Shown here: in pieces, positions 1 to 8,895 of the stretch
How the letters are laid out: the number at the start of each line of letters is the position of its first letter
Numbering within the stretch: position 1 is the first letter of the stretch
Source: Pseudomonadota bacterium
GTDB lineage: Bacteria; Pseudomonadota; Gammaproteobacteria; Thiotrichales; Thiotrichaceae
Direction of reading: 5' to 3'
Length of the DNA stretch: 37,997 nt
Assembly (NCBI GenBank): GCA_002747455.1
Contig: PDPG01000025.1
Coordinates: 1-37,997, forward strand
Program-made: the position numbers and the translations under genes
Notes under the pieces: model-generated
Database searches by the model: none
Seen by the model: the letters and a program-made list of their open reading frames with translations, nothing else
What the model was told of the DNA's origin: nothing

Positions 1-219
1 TTATTCCCAACTCGAAGCCGGATATATGTGAGCAAACCTATCCCTGTCTGACAGTAAATATTTCCTTTGCAATATCGGAGGAGACCATATATGTACGGTG
101 GGTCAAAAGTTATACGGATGGCGCGAGCCAAGATTCCACTACCATGACATTTTGCAATTACATATCATTTGGGTTACAACAGATCCGACAAAACTAGCCA
201 ATGAGTACCAAAGGAACAC
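1..219. other. non-coding leader upstream of proA
   Basis: I see no convincing gene here. On the minus strand a frame is open for about 37 codons, from a stop near 111 to a TAA at position 1, but it has no start codon or recognisable motif. The stretch presumably holds the proA promoter. Confidence 0.4.
152..180 (+). promoter_or_regulatory. candidate sigma70 promoter for proA
   Basis: TTGCAA at 152-157 and TACAAC at 175-180 are separated by 17 bases, about 40 bases before the proA start. The -35 is fair and the -10 is weak, so this is only the best match in the leader. Confidence 0.25.
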
Positions 220-1485
220 ATGAACCACGTAACTATTGCCGAATATATGCAACACGTTGGACAAAATGCCCGTCGTGCATCGACTGTTTTAGCAGCGACA
301 GAGGCTGCGACCAAAAATAAAGCACTACGGGTGATTGCCGATGTGTTGGAAGAAAAGCGTGATTTTCTGATGGCTGAGAATGCCAAAGACTTGGCCGCTG
401 GTGCGGCGAAGGGCCTGGATGCCGCTTTGTTAGACCGTCTGGAACTAACCGATGAGCGGGTTGCCGCTATGGCTGAGGGGTTGCGCCAGATTGCGGCATT
501 GGCTGATCCGGTCGGGGAGATTGTGGACATGGCGTATCGCCCCAGTGGGATTCAGCTTGGCAAAATGCGTGTGCCTTTGGGGGTTATCGGTATCATTTAT
601 GAGTCGCGCCCGAATGTGACGGTGGATGCGGCGGCGTTGTGCCTAAAATCTGGTAATGCCACTATTTTGCGTGGTGGCTCGGAGGCAATTCATTCAAACA
701 AGGCGATTGCCGGTTGTATTCAGCAGGGACTGGGCGCGGCGGGGTTGCCAGCGGACTGTGTGCAGGTGATCGAAACAACGGATCGTGAGGCTGTGGGTGA
801 GTTGTTGCGTTTAAAAGACTGTGTTGATGTCATTATCCCGCGCGGTGGTAAGGGTTTGATTGAGCGGGTGAGTCAGGATTCTGTCATTCCGGTGATTAAG
901 CACCTGGATGGTATTTGTCATGTGTTTATTGATGAAGAGGCCGATGAAGCCAAGGCATTGGCGATTGCCGTAAACGCTAAAACACATCGCTACGGAACCT
1001 GTAACACTATGGAAACGCTACTGGTGGCCGCACCAGTGGCTAAGGCCATGTTGCCCAAGCTGGCTGATGCCTACGCTACACATGGGGTAGAGTTACGCGG
1101 CTGTCAGCACACTCGCGATATTTTGCCTGAATGTCATGAAGCGACAGAGGCGGATTGGCATACGGAGTACCTTGCGCCAATTTTGTCCATTCGTGTGGTA
1201 GATGATATGGATGCGGCCATTAGCCACATTAACACCTATAGTTCACAGCATACGGATAGCATTGTGACGGAGAATTACACCAAGGCGCGTCGCTTCTTGC
1301 GTGAGGTGGACTCCAGTTCGGTCATGGTGAATGCCTCGACCCGTTTTGCGGATGGGTTTGAATATGGTTTGGGGGCGGAGATCGGGATTAGTACGGATAA
1401 GTTACATGCCCGTGGCCCCGTTGGGCTGGAGGGGCTGACGTCGCTGAAATATATTGTGCTGGGTGATGGTCATATTCGTCAATGA
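220..1485 (+). CDS. proA: gamma-glutamyl phosphate reductase (ProA)
   Basis: This enzyme reduces gamma-glutamyl phosphate to glutamate-5-semialdehyde with NADPH, the second step of proline synthesis in the cytoplasm. At 421 residues it has the normal family length and is an aldehyde-dehydrogenase-fold protein. The segment [20 protein letters not shown] is typical of ProA, and the catalytic cysteine is seen in [11 protein letters not shown] (Cys261). The end, [10 protein letters not shown], is the usual ProA C-terminus. The ATG follows an AAGGA-type ribosome site. The stop overlaps the nadD start as ATGA, so proA and nadD are probably translationally coupled. No proB (glutamate 5-kinase) is adjacent. 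Confidence 0.97.
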   Translation: MNHVTIAEYMQHVGQNARRASTVLAATEAATKNKALRVIADVLEEKRDFLMAENAKDLAAGAAKGLDAALLDRLELTDERVAAMAEGLRQIAALADPVGEIVDMAYRPSGIQLGKMRVPLGVIGIIYESRPNVTVDAAALCLKSGNATILRGGSEAIHSNKAIAGCIQQGLGAAGLPADCVQVIETTDREAVGELLRLKDCVDVIIPRGGKGLIERVSQDSVIPVIKHLDGICHVFIDEEADEAKALAIAVNAKTHRYGTCNTMETLLVAAPVAKAMLPKLADAYATHGVELRGCQHTRDILPECHEATEADWHTEYLAPILSIRVVDDMDAAISHINTYSSQHTDSIVTENYTKARRFLREVDSSSVMVNASTRFADGFEYGLGAEIGISTDKLHARGPVGLEGLTSLKYIVLGDGHIRQ

Positions 1486-2108
1486 TTGGCATTCGCGGCG
1501 GTACATTTGATCCAATTCACATTGCGCATTTGCGATCTACGTTGGAGGTCGCAGAGGCTTTATCGCTTCAACAGGTGTGGCTGGTTCCTGGGCATATCCC
1601 ACCGCATCGGCCACAGACTTTGGCCAGCTCCAGGCAACGTCTGGAAATGGTACAGCGAGCCGTTGCCCAACATGATTTATTTGTAGTAGATGACCGGGAA
1701 TTGCAGCGTGGCGGCGCGTCTTATACCGTTGATACCTTGCGCGCTTTTCGTCAACAATGGGGGAAGGCGCTGCCGTTGTGCCTAATTATTGGCATGGATG
1801 CCTTTCATAATTTTACCAGTTGGCACGCGTGGGAGGAGATTCTGGAGCTTGCACATCTGGTAGTTACGTCCCGACCCGATTATACTGCGCAACCGTCACA
1901 AGCTTGGGTAAGCGCCCGTTTGACGGAAAAAACGTCTGATCTTCACACGCAAGCGGCGGGTAAACTCTTGTTTATAGAAACCACTTCCTTGTCTGTTTCA
2001 GCAACCGATATTCGACAGCGCCAAGCGGCGGGGCGAAGTATTCGCTACCTCGTTCCCGATGCTGTCTATGATTACATTCAGCAACATCAATTATATAGAA
2101 CACCATAA
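1482..2108 (+). CDS. nadD: nicotinate-nucleotide adenylyltransferase (NadD)
   Basis: NadD transfers AMP from ATP to nicotinate mononucleotide to give deamido-NAD, a late step of NAD synthesis. It is a 208-residue nucleotidyltransferase. The ATP-binding [11 protein letters not shown] lies at residues 7-17 (the GxFDPxHxxH signature), and [10 protein letters not shown] near the C-terminus matches the ISxTxIR motif. The start codon overlaps the proA stop and the stop overlaps the rsfS start (TAATG), so the gene is embedded in a tight operon. The order nadD-rsfS-rlmH is widely conserved in Proteobacteria, which supports the call. Confidence 0.96.
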   Translation: MIGIRGGTFDPIHIAHLRSTLEVAEALSLQQVWLVPGHIPPHRPQTLASSRQRLEMVQRAVAQHDLFVVDDRELQRGGASYTVDTLRAFRQQWGKALPLCLIIGMDAFHNFTSWHAWEEILELAHLVVTSRPDYTAQPSQAWVSARLTEKTSDLHTQAAGKLLFIETTSLSVSATDIRQRQAAGRSIRYLVPDAVYDYIQQHQLYRTP

Positions 2109-2473
2109 TGGAATTAGTAAAACTCGTAGAATTGGTCCATGAAGCCTTGGATGATATGAAGGCAGCGGACATTCAGATTATTGATATTCAGGGCAAGTCA
2201 TCAATGGCTGACACGATTGTTTTGGCCAGCGGAACCTCCACACGCCATGTCAAGTCATTGGCGAATAATGTGCAGCTCAGGGTGAAAGAAGCCGGGGAGG
2301 AGCCATTGGGCACCGAAGGAGAGCTGGAAGGCGAGTGGGTCTTGGTGGATCTGAATGACGTGATTGTTCATATCATGCTGCCGGAGGTTCGGGACTTTTA
2401 CAAACTGGAGAAGATTTGGGAGCGTCCTGAAAAACTTGAAAAAGTTTCCACGGCTGTCTCTAAAGAAGCGTAA
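2108..2473 (+). CDS. rsfS: ribosomal silencing factor RsfS
   Basis: RsfS (Iojap/YbeB family) binds ribosomal protein uL14 on the large subunit and blocks subunit joining when nutrients are short. The product has 121 residues, slightly longer than the usual 105-115. It shows the family pattern: an ALDDMKAADIQIIDI segment at the start, then ADTIVLASGTSTRHVKSLAN, then the DLNDVIVHIMLPEVRDFYKLEKIW region near residues 85-105. The ATG shares bases with the nadD stop, implying coupled translation. The last 20 residues are a loose charged tail. Confidence 0.95.
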   Translation: MELVKLVELVHEALDDMKAADIQIIDIQGKSSMADTIVLASGTSTRHVKSLANNVQLRVKEAGEEPLGTEGELEGEWVLVDLNDVIVHIMLPEVRDFYKLEKIWERPEKLEKVSTAVSKEA

Positions 2474-2482
2474 GCTAACACC

Positions 2483-2956
2483 ATGCAGATTTTTTTACTG
2501 GCCGTTGGCAACAAAATGCCTGCGTGGGTGAAGCAAGCCTATGATGAGTATGCTAACCGGATGCCGTCGCATTGTAAGCTGGTTTTGAAAGAAATTCCGC
2601 CAGAAAAGCGGGGAAAACATAGCAAGGCCCGTGAGATTCAGGAAAAAGAGGCTGAGAAAATCCGTCAGGCATTACCAGCAAATTGCCGGATCGTGGCCTT
2701 GGATGGTCTGGGGAAAATTTGGAGTACCGAACAACTGGCTGAACGTCTGGAAGATTGGATGATGCAAGGGCCGGATGTTGCCCTGATTATTGGCGGGCCG
2801 GATGGTTTGACACGTGAATTTATTCAGCAGGTGGATGAACATTGGTCTTTGTCGAATCTGACGTTCCCACATCCGATGGTTCGGGTGATCGTTGCGGAGC
2901 AGTTGTACCGCGCGTGGACGATTACCGAAAACCATCCTTATCACAGGGCGGGCTGA
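2483..2956 (+). CDS. rlmH: 23S rRNA pseudouridine-1915 N3-methyltransferase (RlmH)
   Basis: RlmH is a SPOUT-class methyltransferase that methylates N3 of pseudouridine 1915 in helix 69 of 23S rRNA using S-adenosylmethionine. At 157 residues it is full length (155 is typical). The knotted cofactor-binding loop is visible as ALIIGGPDG, and the C-terminal EQLYRAWTITENHPYHR is nearly invariant in the family. The gene begins 9 bases after rsfS stops, in the conserved nadD-rsfS-rlmH order. About 65 bases separate it from rng. Confidence 0.97.
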   Translation: MQIFLLAVGNKMPAWVKQAYDEYANRMPSHCKLVLKEIPPEKRGKHSKAREIQEKEAEKIRQALPANCRIVALDGLGKIWSTEQLAERLEDWMMQGPDVALIIGGPDGLTREFIQQVDEHWSLSNLTFPHPMVRVIVAEQLYRAWTITENHPYHRAG

Positions 2957-3022
2957 TCGGCCTGCTTTGTACCTTGCATCATTGCAGATAGCCAATTAAC
3001 AACAGAAGAAAGGCGGTTTTTT

Positions 3023-4510
3023 GTGAGTTCAGAAATCCTGATTAATGTAACCCCGCAAGAGTGTCGCGTGGCGTTAACCGATAACGGCGCACTAGAGGAG
3101 ATTCTGATTGAGCGAAGTGCTCAGCAGGGAATTGTCGGTAACATTTACAATGGCCGCGTGAGTCGTGTGTTACCCGGTATGGAGGCGGCTTTTGTGGATA
3201 TTGATCAAGAGAAGGCAGCCTTTTTACATGCCTCTGATTTGTCTTCACAAAAGAAAGGTGTACTGGTTGGGGACATGATTCCCAATGAGGATTTGCCACC
3301 GCCTAAAATTAATCAGGTATTACAGGAAGGCAGCCAGATTATGGTGCAGGTGGTGAAAGATCCACTGGGCACGAAAGGGGCGCGTCTAACCACCTATATT
3401 ACGATTCCGTCGCGCTATCTGGTGTTAATGCCGAATGCTTCCACGCTAGGGGTGTCTAGTAAAATTGAGTCCGACGAGGAGCGTGTGCGCCTGAAAAATC
3501 TGGTGACGGCTATTCAGGAGGAGGAAAGCTATGAGTACGGGTTTATTATTCGTACAGTAGCTGAAGGGATCAGCGAGGCGGCTTTGCGTGCGGATATGCG
3601 CTTTTTACATCGCATCTGGACGAAGGTGATGCAGCGCGCCAAGCAGTCCAAAAAAGTGGCTTTGTTGTATTCTGAGTTGCCATTATTCAAACGAATCTTG
3701 CGGGATGTAGTGAGCGAGGATATTCATAAAATTCTGGTGGACTCGCGTGAGACGGTGGCCAATCTTTCGGAGTTTTGTGAGACGTATATTCCTGAGCTAC
3801 ATTCCAAGGTGGTGCATTATACCGGTGAGCGCCCCATCTTTGACCTATATGGCATTGAGGATGACATTAAAAAAGCCTTGAAGCGCACTGTACAGCTAAA
3901 GTCAGGTGGGTATTTGATTATTGACCAGACCGAGGCGATGACCACGATTGATGTGAATACAGGGGGCTATGTTGGCCATCGTAATCTGGAAGAGACGATT
4001 TTTAAGACAAATCTGGAAGCGGCTCAGGGGATTGCCAAGCAAGTGCGACTGCGTAATCTAGGCGGGATTATTATTCTTGATTTCATTGATATGAAAACCG
4101 AGGATCATAAACAGCAGGTGATTGCCTCGCTGGAGCGCGCGCTGGAAAAAGACCCGGTGAAAACGGCGGTAAGTGGTGTGTCTTCGCTGGGCTTGGTGGA
4201 GATGACCCGCAAGCGCACACGGGAGAGTTTATTGCAGACCTTGTGTGAGCCTTGTGTGGTTTGCAGTGGTCGGGGCTTTGTGAAAACGGCTGTGACCGTG
4301 TGTTATGAGATTTTTCGTGAAATTTCCCGCGAATCCCGCCAGTTTGATGCGCGGGAGCTGTTGGTATTGGCATCGCAGGATGTGGTGGATTTGCTGTTGG
4401 ATGAGGAGTCTGACAGTTTGGCAGAGCTTCAGGAGTTTGTGGGCAAGCCGATTCGCTTTCAGGTTGAGGCAATGTACACTCAGGAACAGTTTGATGTTGT
4501 GTTGCTTTAG
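3023..4510 (+). CDS. rng: ribonuclease G
   Basis: RNase G is an endonuclease of the RNase E/G family. It acts on single-stranded AU-rich RNA and trims the 5' end of 16S rRNA. The 495-residue length is normal for RNase G and lacks the long RNase E tail. An S1-like RNA-binding domain covers roughly residues 35-130 (IVGNIYNGRVSRVLPGMEAA). The catalytic core contains TTIDVNTGGYVG and LGGIIILDFIDM, which carry metal-binding aspartates. The Zn-link cysteines are in CEPCVVC. The start is GTG, preceded by an AAAGGCGG ribosome site. The maf and yhdP genes often found beside rng in this cluster are absent. Confidence 0.96.
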   Translation: MSSEILINVTPQECRVALTDNGALEEILIERSAQQGIVGNIYNGRVSRVLPGMEAAFVDIDQEKAAFLHASDLSSQKKGVLVGDMIPNEDLPPPKINQVLQEGSQIMVQVVKDPLGTKGARLTTYITIPSRYLVLMPNASTLGVSSKIESDEERVRLKNLVTAIQEEESYEYGFIIRTVAEGISEAALRADMRFLHRIWTKVMQRAKQSKKVALLYSELPLFKRILRDVVSEDIHKILVDSRETVANLSEFCETYIPELHSKVVHYTGERPIFDLYGIEDDIKKALKRTVQLKSGGYLIIDQTEAMTTIDVNTGGYVGHRNLEETIFKTNLEAAQGIAKQVRLRNLGGIIILDFIDMKTEDHKQQVIASLERALEKDPVKTAVSGVSSLGLVEMTRKRTRESLLQTLCEPCVVCSGRGFVKTAVTVCYEIFREISRESRQFDARELLVLASQDVVDLLLDEESDSLAELQEFVGKPIRFQVEAMYTQEQFDVVLL

Positions 4511-4615
4511 CGCTTTGTCGGTCAGTTATTTCAGGCAGCGGTGTAAATAAAATAATGTGTAGGAGGTGTTCATCACTGAGGTGATAAGGCTTTCTGGCAT
4601 GATGGATACAAAACT

Positions 4616-6058
4616 ATGAGTTTAATGGATGTTGCCGAGGCAACTTTGCTGACCCCGTTTGATTTGGATACAAGTCATCTGGATAAGGTGTTTGATAAAT
4701 TGGTTGGGCCACAAACCGATTTGGCTGATTTGTATTTTCAATCCGAACGTGCAGAAGGTTGGTCGCTAGAAGATAGTATGATTAAGTCCGGCTCTTATCG
4801 CATTAGCCAAGGAGTTGGCGTGCGTGCGGTGAGTGGTGAAAAGACCGGATTCGCCTACTCGGATGAGATTAGTCTGGATGCTTTGTTGATGTCTGCTCAG
4901 TCGGCGGCAGCAATAGGGCGCGCGGGCCAACAAGGGCGGGTTCGTGCGTGGCAGCGTCAGGCTCCATTTGATGCCTTATATACACATACAAATCCGCTGG
5001 ATACTTTGGCCGAAGTAGAGAAAATTGGTTTGCTGCGTCTGGCTGATGAGCTGGCACGGGGGGCAAGTCCTTATGTGGAACAGGTGATTGCCAATATTGC
5101 TGCAGTGCATGAGGTGATTCTGGTGGCAGACCATGAAGGGCGAATGAGTGCGGATGTTCGCCCAATGGTGCGGATGGGTGTGTCAGTCATTGTCGAAAAA
5201 AATGGTCAGCGGGAAAGCGCGGGCAGCGGTGGCGGTGGTCGTTTTGGGATGGATTTTTTTACACAGGCAGACCGCGTAAAAACTTATGTGGATGAAGCGA
5301 TTCGTCAGGCGCTGCTTAAACTGGAAGCCGTAGAGGCCCCAGTGGGTGAGCAGGTGGTTGTGTTAGGTAATGGCTGGCCGGGGGTGTTGCTCCATGAGGC
5401 TGTCGGGCATGGCTTGGAAGGTGATTTTAACCGTAAAGGCACGTCGGCGTTTAGTGGCCGGATTGGTGAGCAAGTTACAGCCAAAGGCGTCACGGTGGTG
5501 GATAATGGTACTTTGCCAGATCGTCGTGGCTCTCTGACGATTGATGATGAGGGTACACCTACGCAATACACAACATTAATCGAAGATGGTGTGCTTAAAG
5601 GGTATATGCAGGATAAAACAAATGCGCGTTTGATGGGGGAGAAATCTACTGGCAATGGCCGCCGTGAGTCATACGATAGTTTGCCGATGCCACGCATGAC
5701 CAATACTTATATGCTGGCCGGTGAGCATCAACCAGAGGAGATTTTAGCTTCAGTTAAAAATGGTTTGTATGCGGTCAATTTTGGCGGTGGGCAGGTGGAT
5801 ATTACTTCGGGAAAGTTTGTGTTCTCGGCCTCGGAAGCGTATTTGATTGAAGATGGCAAAGTGACTCGTCCAGTTAAGGGGGCAACGTTGATCGGTAATG
5901 GCCCTGAAGTTATGAACCGGATCAGTATGATCGGCAATGACTTGGCACTGGATCAGGGAATTGGCGTGTGCGGTAAAGCTGGACAGAGTGTGCCAGTGGG
6001 TGTTGGTCAGCCAACATTGAAAATTGATGGTTTAACTGTGGGTGGAACGGCGGGCTGA
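4616..6058 (+). CDS. tldD: metalloprotease TldD
   Basis: TldD is the catalytic half of the TldD/TldE (PmbA) heterodimeric metalloprotease. The complex degrades unfolded peptides and takes part in maturation of microcin B17 and degradation of CcdA in E. coli. The 480-residue product has the Zn motif HEAVGH at residues 260-265. Its N-terminus ([26 protein letters not shown]) aligns well by eye with E. coli TldD. The ATG at 4616 lacks a strong ribosome site, and a second ATG lies three codons later. The stop overlaps the pmbA start (TGATG), so the two subunits are coupled. A palindrome, ATCAC-tgag-GTGAT, lies upstream at 4572-4585. Confidence 0.95.
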   Translation: MSLMDVAEATLLTPFDLDTSHLDKVFDKLVGPQTDLADLYFQSERAEGWSLEDSMIKSGSYRISQGVGVRAVSGEKTGFAYSDEISLDALLMSAQSAAAIGRAGQQGRVRAWQRQAPFDALYTHTNPLDTLAEVEKIGLLRLADELARGASPYVEQVIANIAAVHEVILVADHEGRMSADVRPMVRMGVSVIVEKNGQRESAGSGGGGRFGMDFFTQADRVKTYVDEAIRQALLKLEAVEAPVGEQVVVLGNGWPGVLLHEAVGHGLEGDFNRKGTSAFSGRIGEQVTAKGVTVVDNGTLPDRRGSLTIDDEGTPTQYTTLIEDGVLKGYMQDKTNARLMGEKSTGNGRRESYDSLPMPRMTNTYMLAGEHQPEEILASVKNGLYAVNFGGGQVDITSGKFVFSASEAYLIEDGKVTRPVKGATLIGNGPEVMNRISMIGNDLALDQGIGVCGKAGQSVPVGVGQPTLKIDGLTVGGTAG

Positions 6059-7398
6059 TGATGACACTTGACGATAAAAAAGAAGCACTGCTGACCTTAT
6101 CACAACAGGTATTAGAGGAAGCCAGGCGGCAAGGTGCCACGAGTGCAGCAGTAGGTGTGAGTAGTGGCGAGGGTTTATCCGTCGATGTGCGCATGGCGGA
6201 GATTGATAAGCTGGAATACCACCGTGATCAGGGCTTGGGGGTGACCGTGTACGTCGGGCAGCGCCAAGGCATGTCAAGTACCGGGGATTTATCGGAAGCC
6301 GCGATTAGGGATGCGGTGCGGGCAGCGTGTGACATCGCGAAGTACACCTCGGAAGATGATTGTTGCGGCTTGGCAGATGCTGAGCTGATGGCAACTGAAT
6401 TTCCCGATCTGGATTTATATCACCCTTGGGATATTACAGCAGAGCAGGCGATTGATCAGGCCATTGCCTGCGAGAACAGTGCGCGTGAGTTTGATTCACG
6501 TATTAGTAATTCAGATGGCGCCAGTGTTAGCACTTATAGCAACCTGAGAGCTTATGCTAATTCACACGGTTTTGCTGCGGTCAGTACCGGGAGTTCGCAT
6601 TCTTTGAGTTGTTCCGTCATTGCCCATGAGGCAGATGGTGAAGGAATGCAACGTGACCATTGGTACAGCAGTTCCCGTGTGGCTGAGCATCTGGAAAGCC
6701 CTGAAAGTGTAGGGCAAAGAGCCGCAAAAGAAACATTGTCACGGCTGGGGGCACATAAGTTGACCAGTCGCCAGTCGCCGGTTTTATACATTCCACGCCT
6801 AGCCAGTGGCTTGTTGGGACACTTTACCTCAGCCATTAGTGGCAGTGCGCAGTACCGTAAGGCCAGTTACTTGCTGGATAGTGTGGGCCATCAGGTTTTT
6901 CCTGAATTTGTGCATCTTTATGAACAGCCGTTGATTCCACGAGGGGCACACAGCGCACCTTATGATTCTGAAGGGGTGGCAACACGGGCGCAAGATTTTG
7001 TCAAAGATGGCATTGTCCAGAGCTATACGATGGGAAGCTATTCGGCGCGTAAGCTTGGCCTGCAGTCTACGGGGAATGCCGGTGGTTTGCACAACTTGAC
7101 GATTGATTCAACCGGACAAGATTTTGCAGCAATGCTGAAGCTTATGGACACCGGCCTGCTCCTGACAGGCTTAATTGGCAGCGGTGTGAATAACATGACA
7201 GGCGACTATTCACGGGGCGCAACTGGATTCTGGGTGGAGCGTGGTGAAATTCAGTATCCAGTCGAAGAAATCACCATTGCCGGAAATCTGAAGCAGATGC
7301 TGGCAGGAATTGTTGCGGTGGGAAATGATTGGGACCCACGCATTGCGACACGCACTGGCTCTATCCTGGTTGAGCAAATGATGATCTCCGGGGAGTAG
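6058..7398 (+). CDS. pmbA: TldD/PmbA partner subunit (PmbA/TldE)
   Basis: This is the non-catalytic partner of TldD in the TldD/TldE protease. The 446-residue length is normal. It has the family N-terminus (LEYHRDQGLGVTVYVGQRQG) and C-terminal DYSRGATGFWVERGEIQYPV. It lacks the HExxxH zinc motif seen in TldD, as expected for the E subunit. Its ATG overlaps the tldD stop by one base, which favours equal production of both chains. The gene ends 38 bases before the stop of the convergent deacetylase gene. Confidence 0.95.
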   Translation: MMTLDDKKEALLTLSQQVLEEARRQGATSAAVGVSSGEGLSVDVRMAEIDKLEYHRDQGLGVTVYVGQRQGMSSTGDLSEAAIRDAVRAACDIAKYTSEDDCCGLADAELMATEFPDLDLYHPWDITAEQAIDQAIACENSAREFDSRISNSDGASVSTYSNLRAYANSHGFAAVSTGSSHSLSCSVIAHEADGEGMQRDHWYSSSRVAEHLESPESVGQRAAKETLSRLGAHKLTSRQSPVLYIPRLASGLLGHFTSAISGSAQYRKASYLLDSVGHQVFPEFVHLYEQPLIPRGAHSAPYDSEGVATRAQDFVKDGIVQSYTMGSYSARKLGLQSTGNAGGLHNLTIDSTGQDFAAMLKLMDTGLLLTGLIGSGVNNMTGDYSRGATGFWVERGEIQYPVEEITIAGNLKQMLAGIVAVGNDWDPRIATRTGSILVEQMMISGE

Positions 7399-7436
7399 TA
7401 ATCTTTGCCGCTGAGCTGGCGCACGCTCCGTTGTGT

Positions 7437-8243
7437 TTACCCATCTGAGTAATAAGCATTTTTAAATGATGTCATATGGTGGTCGCGGGTGAGCTTGCGC
7501 AGTTTATCCGGTATGCCTTTTCGTCCCACGAACTGGGTAAGTAGCCACTTTAGTGGTACTTTGCCATAGTTTTCTTTTACAAATGCCAGCTCGCCATGAT
7601 CCACTTCATAGGGGTGCATGTAAAAAACCGCATGTTCTGGCAGTGAGCGCGCCAGTGAACGAGTCATTGCGTAAGGTGATAGTCGGAAGTATCCACCACC
7701 GAAATAAGGCAGTTTATACGACCCCACTTTAATGTAGCTGAGATAAAACTCGTCGATACCATATTCCCTAAATACACTGAGGTCATACTTTTTCTCAATA
7801 CCGTACTTGAGTACTTTCATTGGGAATAATGAGGAATCATAGCGAATGCCACTTTCTACCAAGGCTTCGCAAAAAGTTGGGAATATGTGTTCACGAATGG
7901 AAAAATTGGGTGCACGAAAACCAATGACCTTTGTGCCAGCAGCATCCTCCAAAAGCTTTATCGATTTCGCAATATCCTCACGCATTTGTGATGGGCTCAT
8001 GCTGTAAATGTTTTGGTGTGAGTAGCCATGTGATGCCACTTCGTGTCCTTCATTTGCCATCCTTGCAATGAGTGACGGGAATTTTTCAGCCACATTGCCT
8101 AGTGTGAAGAATGTCGCTTTGGTGTTGTTCTCAGATAAAATATCCATGACTTGATGGGTGCTGCGTAGCACTCGTTCAGTAACGGGATTGTTTCTATTGA
8201 GCACTGATTGTGACCAGTCCTCTACGTCTACAGTGAAAATCAC
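7437..8243 (-). CDS. polysaccharide deacetylase, XrtA-locus type
   Basis: This is a carbohydrate esterase family 4 (NodB-fold) enzyme expected to remove N-acetyl groups from a polysaccharide. The 268-residue product starts with the metal/catalytic TVDVEDW (Asp6, Asp9). It has the histidine pair HGYSH (His72, His76) and GFRAPNFSI (Arg110). This motif set and length match the subgroup found in exosortase A/EPS loci, in which no signal peptide is present. The start is GTG with a GAGG site 7 bases upstream. It stands alone: no exosortase or PEP-CTERM gene is visible here. Function in exopolysaccharide modification is inferred. Confidence 0.87.
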   Translation of the reverse strand: MIFTVDVEDWSQSVLNRNNPVTERVLRSTHQVMDILSENNTKATFFTLGNVAEKFPSLIARMANEGHEVASHGYSHQNIYSMSPSQMREDIAKSIKLLEDAAGTKVIGFRAPNFSIREHIFPTFCEALVESGIRYDSSLFPMKVLKYGIEKKYDLSVFREYGIDEFYLSYIKVGSYKLPYFGGGYFRLSPYAMTRSLARSLPEHAVFYMHPYEVDHGELAFVKENYGKVPLKWLLTQFVGRKGIPDKLRKLTRDHHMTSFKNAYYSDG

Positions 8244-8320
8244 GCTTACGCCTCATTTATTATTTTGTCATTTATCCTTGGGTTAGGGATCTGGGAGTGG
8301 CGGCATCCAGTCCGCAGCTC

Positions 8321-8351
8321 GCCAGCGCATCTTGATCATGCGATGGCTGGC
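8321..8351. other. hairpin-forming inverted repeat in intergenic region
   Basis: GCCAGC at 8321-8326 and CATC pair with GATG and GCTGGC ending at 8351, with one bulged base and a loop of about ten. No T-run follows on either strand, so a terminator is doubtful. The rest of 8244-8541 shows no gene on either strand. Confidence 0.35.
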
Positions 8352-8520
8352 TGGCTTTGTCCTGGATAACCGAGATTAGCGGGGCACTAAGCTGATAAAC
8401 GGCTTATGTTTTTTGTGGTCAGTGGTGGCAACAAGTGGACTGCGTTGCAAGGGAACATTAAAGTGTGATTAGTTTTGGCTGGCATTTGCAAAAATACTTT
8501 TTTTTTTCTGGGAGTTGCTG

Positions 8521-8526
8521 TATTCT
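8521..8526 (+). promoter_or_regulatory. candidate -10 element of the tRNA-Pro promoter
   Basis: TATTCT lies 16 bases before the tRNA and is followed by a GC-rich discriminator (GCACCGCTCC), as is common for stable RNA promoters. The expected -35 position falls in a T-tract and does not match the consensus. Confidence 0.3.
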
Positions 8527-8541
8527 GCACCGCTCCTGAAT

Positions 8542-8618
8542 CGGGGCGTAGCGCAGCCTGGTAGCGCACCACAATGGGGTTGTGGGGGTCGTGAGTTCAA
8601 ATCTCTCCGTCCCGACCA
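8542..8618 (+). tRNA. tRNA-Pro (anticodon GGG)
   Basis: The 77-base sequence folds as a tRNA. The acceptor arms CGGGGCG and CGTCCCG pair with one G-U. The anticodon stem CCACA/TGTGG holds loop ATGGGGT, giving anticodon GGG, which reads CCC and CCU. The T arm contains GTTCAAATC. The 3' CCA is encoded at 8616-8618. A rho-independent terminator follows about 44 bases downstream. Confidence 0.96.
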
Positions 8619-8661
8619 TTCAGGAAGTAGTTTGTAGCCTTCAATTAAAGCAGATTTCTTG

Positions 8662-8694
8662 GCCCTTGTTGCAGTATGCCGCAGGGGCTTTTTT
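8662..8694 (+). terminator. rho-independent terminator of tRNA-Pro
   Basis: The arms GCCCTTGTTGC (8662-8672) and GCCGCAGGGGC (8678-8688) form an 11-position stem with a 5-base loop and one mismatch. Six T follow at 8689-8694. It is the first strong stop after the tRNA. Confidence 0.85.
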
Positions 8695-8833
8695 GTATTT
8701 GGCCATTAAGTGGTTTCAAGGTGATTTTTTCTGTTCTCACAGACTGTGCCGGCTGAAGTGGGCAGGTTTGGCGCTGAAGCAGGGTGCAATGCCGTGTTTT
8801 GCAAAAACATAGTGAATAACGCTGAAATATACT

Positions 8834-8862
8834 GTTCCCGAAAGATGCTTTTTCCGTATACT
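8834..8862 (+). promoter_or_regulatory. candidate promoter for the aminotransferase gene
   Basis: TATACT at 8857-8862 is a good -10, about 34 bases before the ATG. The sequence at the -35 position (TTCCCG) is weak. A GAGG-type ribosome site lies between it and the start. Confidence 0.4.
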
Positions 8863-8895
8863 CAGGAGTACGATTTATTGTGAGGAAATGGCCTT

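Noticed and set aside
4572..4585. Palindrome ATCAC-tgag-GTGAT between rng and tldD as a terminator or operator
   Set aside because: It has no T-run, and its short arms do not match a known operator well enough.
8387..8812. Short open frames on both strands around the tRNA
   Set aside because: They run across the tRNA or its terminator, lack ribosome sites and have no recognisable similarity.
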